This document shows positions 58,442-64,000 of a stretch of DNA of 64,000 bases, piece after piece. Positions within the stretch are counted from its first letter, which is position 1. Every line of letters begins with the position of its first letter. This stretch comes from Siphonodentalium dalli (lineage: Eukaryota; Mollusca; Scaphopoda; Gadilida; Siphonodentaliidae), in the NCBI GenBank assembly GCA_032622095.1, contig CP136067.1:54413899-54477898 (forward strand). Reading direction: 5' to 3'. Position numbers and translations under genes: made by a program. The notes beneath the pieces are model-generated. The model was not told the origin of the DNA. It saw nothing but the letters and a program-made list of their open reading frames with translations, and ran no database searches.

Positions 58442-59217
58442 ATCATATATTAGGGTTTGTGAGATTATAAATCCACAGGACAAGTATGAAGTTTATAGAA
58501 GAATTCACCACCAAGCAGCAAATTCAGTGCATATGCAGATACCATGGGTGGACCATCTTCTACTGCATAAAAAGATCATAGCTCATAGATTCCACGAAGC
58601 GAGCTTTATAATGGTACCCTGTAGGATCAATAAAAACAAGAGAAAGCAAAAACCAGTGAAAAAAAAGCATCATCAAGAGCAAAGATTGGCAGTGCAAGTT
58701 GAAAATAGTCACTTGAATGCAATTAACAAGTTTTCTAACAAGCTAGCAAATGATATTTTTGTAAGCACAGGTATCGGATCACAATGTGGAGATAATACTC
58801 TAACGCCACAATGTAAGGAATTTGAAACATCTACACCGAATCTGAATCCAGATGATGAGACAATTCATAAAGAAATCGAGAAATTCTTTCCAAGTTCTAA
58901 GCTGCTCAAGAAAACAAACGATGGCAAGCCCAATAAATCCCTTGGTATTCGATCAACGAAAAACAAGGGCCAAGTTACATTTAAAGATAAAGAAATTTCA
59001 GATTCTTCTAAAAAGAATGAAAGTTCTGACTCTCTGTATGAGAGAATTCATGCAAATGACGACTACAGAGAGATAAAGAGAGCATTTCCGCATTCCAAAC
59101 TGCTGACAAAGACAGAAACGAAAGTTAATGCAACAGACATTGGAAAGAAAAACAGGGATGCCACACAAAAGAGTGATTTGGATGAAGATCACCTGATCCT
59201 AGAGCACAAGAACAGAG
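58442..59217 (+). CDS. RasGEF-domain protein, exon 8 (residues 628-887), hairpin plus large insertion
   Basis: Acceptor CTCTTCCAG, donor AACAGAG|GTGAGA; phase 2 in (AG|A = Arg628), phase 1 out. Residues 629-668 (SYIRVCEIINPQDKYEVYRR ... IPWVDH) occupy the place of the RasGEF catalytic helical hairpin and the following 'P.+PFLG.+L' strand. From about 692 the sequence turns lysine-rich (NKNKRKQKPVKKKHH, a possible nuclear-localisation signal), then polar and probably disordered to 887. Two copies of a motif E-I-x-K/R-x-F-P-x-S-K-L-L-x-K-T occur at residues 772-786 and 838-852. If the donor is not used, 34 different residues, largely from a SINE, follow to a TGA at 59319-59321. Confidence 0.85.
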
Positions 59218-59229
59218 GTGAGAAACAAG

Positions 59230-59635
59230 AGTACTACCAGCCCTGGTATAATAATGGTGCTTATTTAGCGCCTGTCCCTGTGAGGGCCCTAAGCACTTCA
59301 CATTATTACCCCAGCTGTTGAGTAATGCCAAGTCTTAGTATGCTGCCATCTTACAGGCACTTCACACGAGCAGCTTACACTTACCGAACATCCAGGTCCC
59401 TAGTTCTCATCTAGGTATGACGAAGCAAGCACAGTACAAGTGACCTTGCCAAGGGTCACAACCTGGCACGAGATTTGAAACCGTGTGGCTCTATATAGCA
59501 CGTGTGCACACACCGCTTAATCCAGCCAAGCCACTGTTGCGGAGATCATAATCCACCGGCGAAGCTCGAACTCAACGCCGTTACGTTAACACCATTACAA
59601 GTCTGACTCTCTAACCACTGGGCTACCACTTCCGC
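59230..59635 (-). mobile_element. tRNA-derived SINE, minus strand
   Basis: Read on the minus strand from 59635: GCGGAAGTGGTAGCCCAGTGG carries an A box (TAGCCCAGTGG), and GAGTTCGAGCTTC about 40 nt on resembles a B box. The body includes TGACCCTTGGCAAGGTCACTT, the kind of conserved central block seen in V- and Deu-type SINEs. The 3' end, GCTAAATAAGCACCATTATTAT, reaches nearly to the exon 8 donor. The left boundary is approximate; no clear target duplication was found. Confidence 0.7.
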
Positions 59636-59636
59636 A

Positions 59637-60858
59637 AAGAAAAGTTAATACGCCTGTTACAGTTTGTATTCCAGAAACAAATTTTCTGGACACCAAACCC
59701 ACAACAAACTAAAATTCAAAGTAAAATAGCCTCATACCTGTGGTAAAAATTATTGGACATCACATATTGAAACTCAGTTTTTATTTTGAGCCAATTCAGT
59801 TATACTATAGTACCAAGATTGATAATCAAATTTTTTTTATTTAAACTGGAGTTATCATCAGAAATCGAGAAAACTAAAATTTCAAAGTTAAAAAAAGCAA
59901 AAATTAATGGAAAAATCCCGATTCATACACAGCTTGTTATTTGAGCCAGTTCAGCCACATACCAAGTTTGGTAGCAAACAAGCAACCCTAATTGTTGCCC
60001 TCCTCCCTATTCAACTGCCTTCTGATTAGCCCCAAGACATGACGGCCCACAAATCAGTCGCCCTCTCACCCCAGTGACTTTGTTTTTTGTCGCTCGCCTG
60101 ATATTTTATTGCAATAATATTTCCATCCACACACATTGCAGTAACTCAGTGATTTCACAACACAATTCCATACTACATGTAGAAGCATAAATGTTAGATA
60201 GTAAAATAACCCCATGGGTTGAAAAAAAAAGCGCAAGTTAATTTGCTAATTTGCATATATTTAGTTAACAATAATATTCAAACTTTTAACTTGATACTTT
60301 TATTGGAAAAGTTTTATTCTATACACATATTCTACATCAAAAGATATTTATACCTTATAAATTATACCGATCAGAAATCTATGAAGATACAAGGATACTA
60401 AAACTCTTCGCAATAGAAAGAACATGTGCAACATCGAAGTACATGTAAATGACAAGGAATGCTTATTTAGTTATCAAATAACAAAACAGTTGTCAACCTT
60501 GTTTTTGTGAGACTTGTCACCCGCTCTCAACGGAAATGTCTTGGGCAGGTGATAAATCTACATGTCTCACTCAAGCGGGGGCAACAAATGTAAACTAGAA
60601 ATTTGAAGTAGAAAAAGATCCACAACTCTGGGAATAGAGACATCTTTAGAATGGGTGGTTGGAAACCAAAATCAAACTTGACCTGTATTTTTGGGAGTAA
60701 ACCTACATTCTAAATTAGATTTCATTAACTTTGGAAGAGCATATGTTCTCTTTTTTTAAACAGGCCTATAAAAAATGAGGACAGAATTTATTTTCAAACT
60801 CATCCTAGCAGAAGTCACAAACCAAATTTGAGAAAAATTAGTTTAATATGTTTGTATA
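59637..60858. other. RasGEF intron 8, nothing recognised
   Basis: AT-rich. A weak inverted repeat (GTGAGACTTGTCACCCGC / GCAGGTGATAAATCTACATGTCTCAC) lies at about 60506-60570. No exon is supported. Confidence 0.4.
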
Positions 60859-61517
60859 CCTTTCTCGTTTTCGTGCAGTACTATTTTTCGCGCACCCATC
60901 GGCGTGCGAATTTAAAACTGAGTGAAAAATAGTATGACTCATAAGTTTATACCAAATAATAGGGAAACTAAAGAGGGTTATTTTAGATAGCTATAGACAA
61001 AATATATCTACATGCGGGCAACCAATCTCATCGCAATTATTCATATGTACATATAAAGCGATACATCATATTTAGATCTTTGATGTTGAGTTAATGCTTC
61101 TAAGAAATATGGACATTACTGGCTGAAGGTGCCCGAATGCATGTCTCCTGGGGTGTGCTGGGGTGACACCATGATAAAACAGTGTGAGTTATTTCAAATA
61201 CACGCAATTGTGAGTTGATTTAATTTCTTAAGACAGTGGCCCATACGTACGGTTGTGGTTTTACTTCTTTCAAGTTCAATTCCATAATTTGCATAAATAT
61301 TTTACATGTATACCCATATTTACACCAAAATTATGACACAGACTTTGTACTCTCTTCGCTGTAAATTTTATTCAATATTATCTTCTATATATATAAACAT
61401 GTATAACTAAGAACCAAAACTGTCATAAGATACAAGATTTTTTGTGCGTGAATTCAAAGTGTGCGAATTTAAAACTGAGCAAAAAATAGTACTGCGCGAA
61501 TTTAAATACGAGTGAGG
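60859..61517. mobile_element. TA-flanked inverted-repeat element (family E)
   Basis: Ends CCTTTCTCG and CGAGTGAGG are flanked by TA (60857-60858 and 61518-61519). Subterminal GTACTATTTTTCGCGCACC and GCGAATTTAAAACTGAG blocks match the copy at 3017-3787. It contains CATGCGGGCAACCAATC, which is inverted relative to that copy. It ends about 135 nt before exon 9. Confidence 0.7.
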
Positions 61518-61652
61518 TATTAAAAGAGTTACCTTGCTGGAAATGCTGCTTCAAATATTATATTGGTTCTAGAGATAAATTTTCAACTATTATTCTGTCC
61601 ACAAATTGATTGACTAAATAACCAGCTATATCTAACAACTGACATATTGCAG

Positions 61653-62038
61653 GTTCAAGAAGATCTCTGTATGAACAAGGACATCGAAGAAAGTCTTTTT
61701 TTGAAGAGTCAATGGACGAAACATCGATTGAAGTTGACGAAAATGCATTTGAAGACCAAGTTATGAATGCGGTTAACAAAACCAGACGGAAATCAACACT
61801 TTATGCAATTTTGGGGAAAAATCAGCCAGAACAAAACTTTAACACAATAGAAGAAATAGATGATAATAACAATGGATTAGTCGTCAATGATCTAGATAGG
61901 TGTGGCTTATGTGGAGACGAGGAATGCATTTATACTTCTAATATAATTTCATATCTGATCAGTATGCAGATCTCAGCATCAAAATACAGTTTTGAACCAA
62001 ATAGAAAAATTGAGAGATATCTTTTGAGATACAAATAA
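61653..62038 (+). CDS. RasGEF-domain protein, exon 9 (residues 887-1014), C-terminus
   Basis: Acceptor ACATATTGCAG; phase 1 in (G|GT = Gly887). The first half is charged and carries three basophilic kinase-like sites (SRRSL, RRKSF, RRKST). Then comes an acidic stretch with a small cysteine cluster (CGLCGDEEC, residues 970-978). The last 31 residues (IISYLISMQISASKYSFEPN, RKIERYLL) match the closing RasGEF helix pattern 'I..+Q...Y.+.P....+.L'. The predicted protein ends at residue 1014 with TAA at 62036-62038. An AATAAA overlaps the stop; another is at 62833-62838. Confidence 0.85.
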
Positions 62039-62366
62039 AATGTAAAATATACAAATTCTAAGTTAAAAGTAGTGGTGTAATGATTAATGACGATACCTGT
62101 GTGTCACGATTCTTTCTGAAGAATCATAATGTGATATGCTTTAACAGATATATGGCAATGCACTTATTCCCACATTTACAGTTCTTAATGGCCGAGTGGT
62201 AAATCTAGAATCCAACACCAGTGACCAGCTAAAGCTAATGGATTAATTCAATTGTTTCAGTGTGACTATATAAGCTATGAGAAGTGACATGCTATTAGAA
62301 ATGAGAAATGGAATTAGAAATGAAAAATGGAATTAGAAATGGAATTATCATTATTATTGTTTTAAA
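62039..62366. other. RasGEF 3' flank
   Basis: Presumed 3' UTR or flank. A short run of GGAATTAGAAATG repeats lies at about 62295-62345. No other feature is supported. Confidence 0.4.
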
Positions 62367-62818
62367 GGTGACATGCAATGGTTTTTTAGATGGGTCTATC
62401 CCCCTCATATCAAGGTGGTATGGTCGCCCTGATCCCAACAAGAGGAAATCTAAGTCTAGACAGCCGGAAGCGGAGTTTGTATTTAAATTATTTTTTTTTG
62501 GGATCGATTGAGTGAAATAATTTGTATACTTGAAACTGGGACAAATAATGCACGAGCAATGCGTTAACTTCCTTTTTGGGGTAGACATTGTCGGATTTTG
62601 TAAGCAATTCTGAGACAGGCCATAAGCTCTATTTTATCTTGTCAATCCATGATGTCACAAACTGGGGAGATAAGTCATGAAGTTTTCACTCAAATGGGAA
62701 ACCTATCAAGAAGTTGAAACGGTAATATATCGCGTTTGCAGGATATATTTGCTGACCAAACCGGCGACCGATGAAATTCAGTTTTAGCCTAATGATGGAA
62801 ACAGTTGCATGTCACCTA
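62367..62818. mobile_element. Inverted-repeat element with AGGTGACATGCAA ends
   Basis: AGGTGACATGCAA at 62367-62379 and its complement TTGCATGTCACCT at about 62806-62818 bound a segment of about 450 bp without coding potential. This is a MITE candidate; the target duplication is not clear. Confidence 0.5.
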
Positions 62819-63120
62819 TAAATTGACCAGAAAATAAAGCAACAAGTGCACAGCACTGCATTTGCTAGTCCAAGTCTGCTCCTACTAAAACCAGCTAAGA
62901 TATTGTAATAGCGAGATGCTAGTGTGGCGTGCAGGGGGAGGGGTACCTATATAAATGTACTAAATAGGTCAAGCGGTAACCTGACATACGAATATACCCT
63001 AATGCCACACGCGAAACTGCTTCCCAATTTACAAGTGGTAGTATTATACTATTAAAGGAAGTGCCACACCATGGACCACTGGTCGACTCACTACATAATT
63101 AACATATCATTAATATGCAT
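62819..63120. other. Downstream flank, nothing recognised
   Basis: No supported feature. Confidence 0.4.
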
Positions 63121-63310
63121 AAGCCAGTTGGTAAGATATCTGTATTAGATTGGTATCGGTAGCTGATAATGTGACCTTTGATCTCGTCCACGACCTGACC
63201 TTTCGGCATATAGGCTAGCTGGTAAGTATACCCGTATCTGTGTATCAGATTGGAAGTGGTAGCTGATACTCTGACCTCCGACCTCATTCACGACCTGAAC
63301 ATTGCTGGTT
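63121..63310. repeat. Two diverged direct repeats of about 95 bp
   Basis: 'ctggtaag(a)tat..ctgtatt/cagattgg(t/a)a(t/g)(c/t)ggtagctgat' and 'ctctgacct(t/c)(t/c)gacctc..tcacgacctga' occur in both halves (63125-63210 and 63220-63300), indicating an old tandem duplication. Confidence 0.5.
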
Positions 63311-64000
63311 ATGGATAGGCTCATATGCATGTTAGTACCTGGACTGACAGTGGAGCCAGGGTAGTGAGACATCTGATAAGCATAAGGTAGGACATCATAA
63401 CAACCAGATCTAACATCACTGAATTACTGAGTAACATGTCAACCAAGACATCTGATGAGCAGTGGATAGTGCGATACAGCGACCGGATCGTCTAACACGG
63501 CATGGCTGGATGTCGACATCTTAATTCATATGTAAGCTGATTGACATAGTTCATCTGGGCTGTCAATAGACCTGACATTACCAACTGGCGGACTAGGATT
63601 ATAAATTACATTGTGCGTGATAAATACAACACCCAAATCAACCTGAGTTGACCATTCTAACAAGAGTAGAGACCAGTAGTGCACTATAAAATTCTATGAT
63701 TTATTTACAATGACCAGAATAACATTATATATTTAAAGCTATGGCAACAATATATAAAACAATCTGTATGCATGAAGTGTACTCCATAATCTACTCTATT
63801 GTACCAATGTTTATGCATGAAAATATGTATTAATATGACTGAACCCGCATATAATAATTGAGGAATAATAATATGACCTGGATAAACCTGTTATGTGTGT
63901 CTGATCGTGGAATGGTACTGCAGCATCTACTGATAAAGTATGGATGTGGTACGTGTACTTGGTGGTAGATGCATAATGTGCATGTGGACTGACCTGTATG
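63311..64000. other. Downstream flank, nothing recognised
   Basis: No exon, RNA gene or repeat boundary is supported to the end of the window. Confidence 0.4.

Overview
Animal genomic DNA, most likely from a mollusc and probably a bivalve. This rests on intron-containing genes with canonical splice sites, AT-rich introns crowded with small inverted-repeat elements, tRNA-derived SINEs (one ending in an ATCA-type tail), and dispersed repeats of the 'TTTTAGCTCACCTGAGAC', 'GGGGGATATAGTAATGGGTTCCGTCCG' and 'GCCAGCAGCCATCTTGGAT' kinds, which I associate with bivalve and gastropod genomes. No bacterial or viral gene organisation is visible. The species cannot be named from the window alone.

Two genes, both on the + strand, can be supported. 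(1) The 3' end of an ADAR2/ADARB1-like adenosine deaminase acting on RNA. One exon (1125-1787) carries most of the deaminase catalytic core and the final exon (17522-18039) carries the C-terminal part, separated by an intron of about 15 kb. The dsRNA-binding domains must lie upstream of base 1. The last acceptor and the first 74 nt of the last exon are present as five exact-length 113-bp tandem copies (17031-17595). Only the fifth acceptor keeps the reading frame open. (2) A nine-exon gene (32736-62038) that I reconstructed from splice signals and matching intron phases. It encodes a predicted protein of 1014 residues with an unrecognised N-terminal region, a basic linker and a C-terminal RasGEF (CDC25-homology) domain. 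That domain appears to be split by a lysine-rich insertion of roughly 280 residues. I do not recognise it as a named family.

The rest is intronic or intergenic DNA dominated by repeats. There are several families of short TTAA-flanked elements (piggyBac-like ends, CCCTTTC...), including a 'twin hairpin' type that recurs at least nine times. There are TA-flanked foldback elements (Tc1/mariner-like), a 1656-bp hAT-like element with a near-perfect 8-bp target duplication, and a TA-repeat-associated element family that appears three times. A 6-kb minisatellite (39784-45724) built of 33- and 37-bp units sits in intron 2 of the RasGEF gene and shows a higher-order repeat of about 1.63-1.69 kb.

Layout: 1-1124 upstream ADAR intron; 1125-18039 ADAR 3' end; 18040-32735 intergenic repeats; 32736-62038 RasGEF gene; 62039-64000 downstream sequence. 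The two genes have no obvious functional link. What connects the regions is repeat invasion: transposon copies lie within tens of bases of several splice donors and acceptors, and the hairpin-rich ADAR intron could form long double-stranded RNA of the kind ADAR itself binds.
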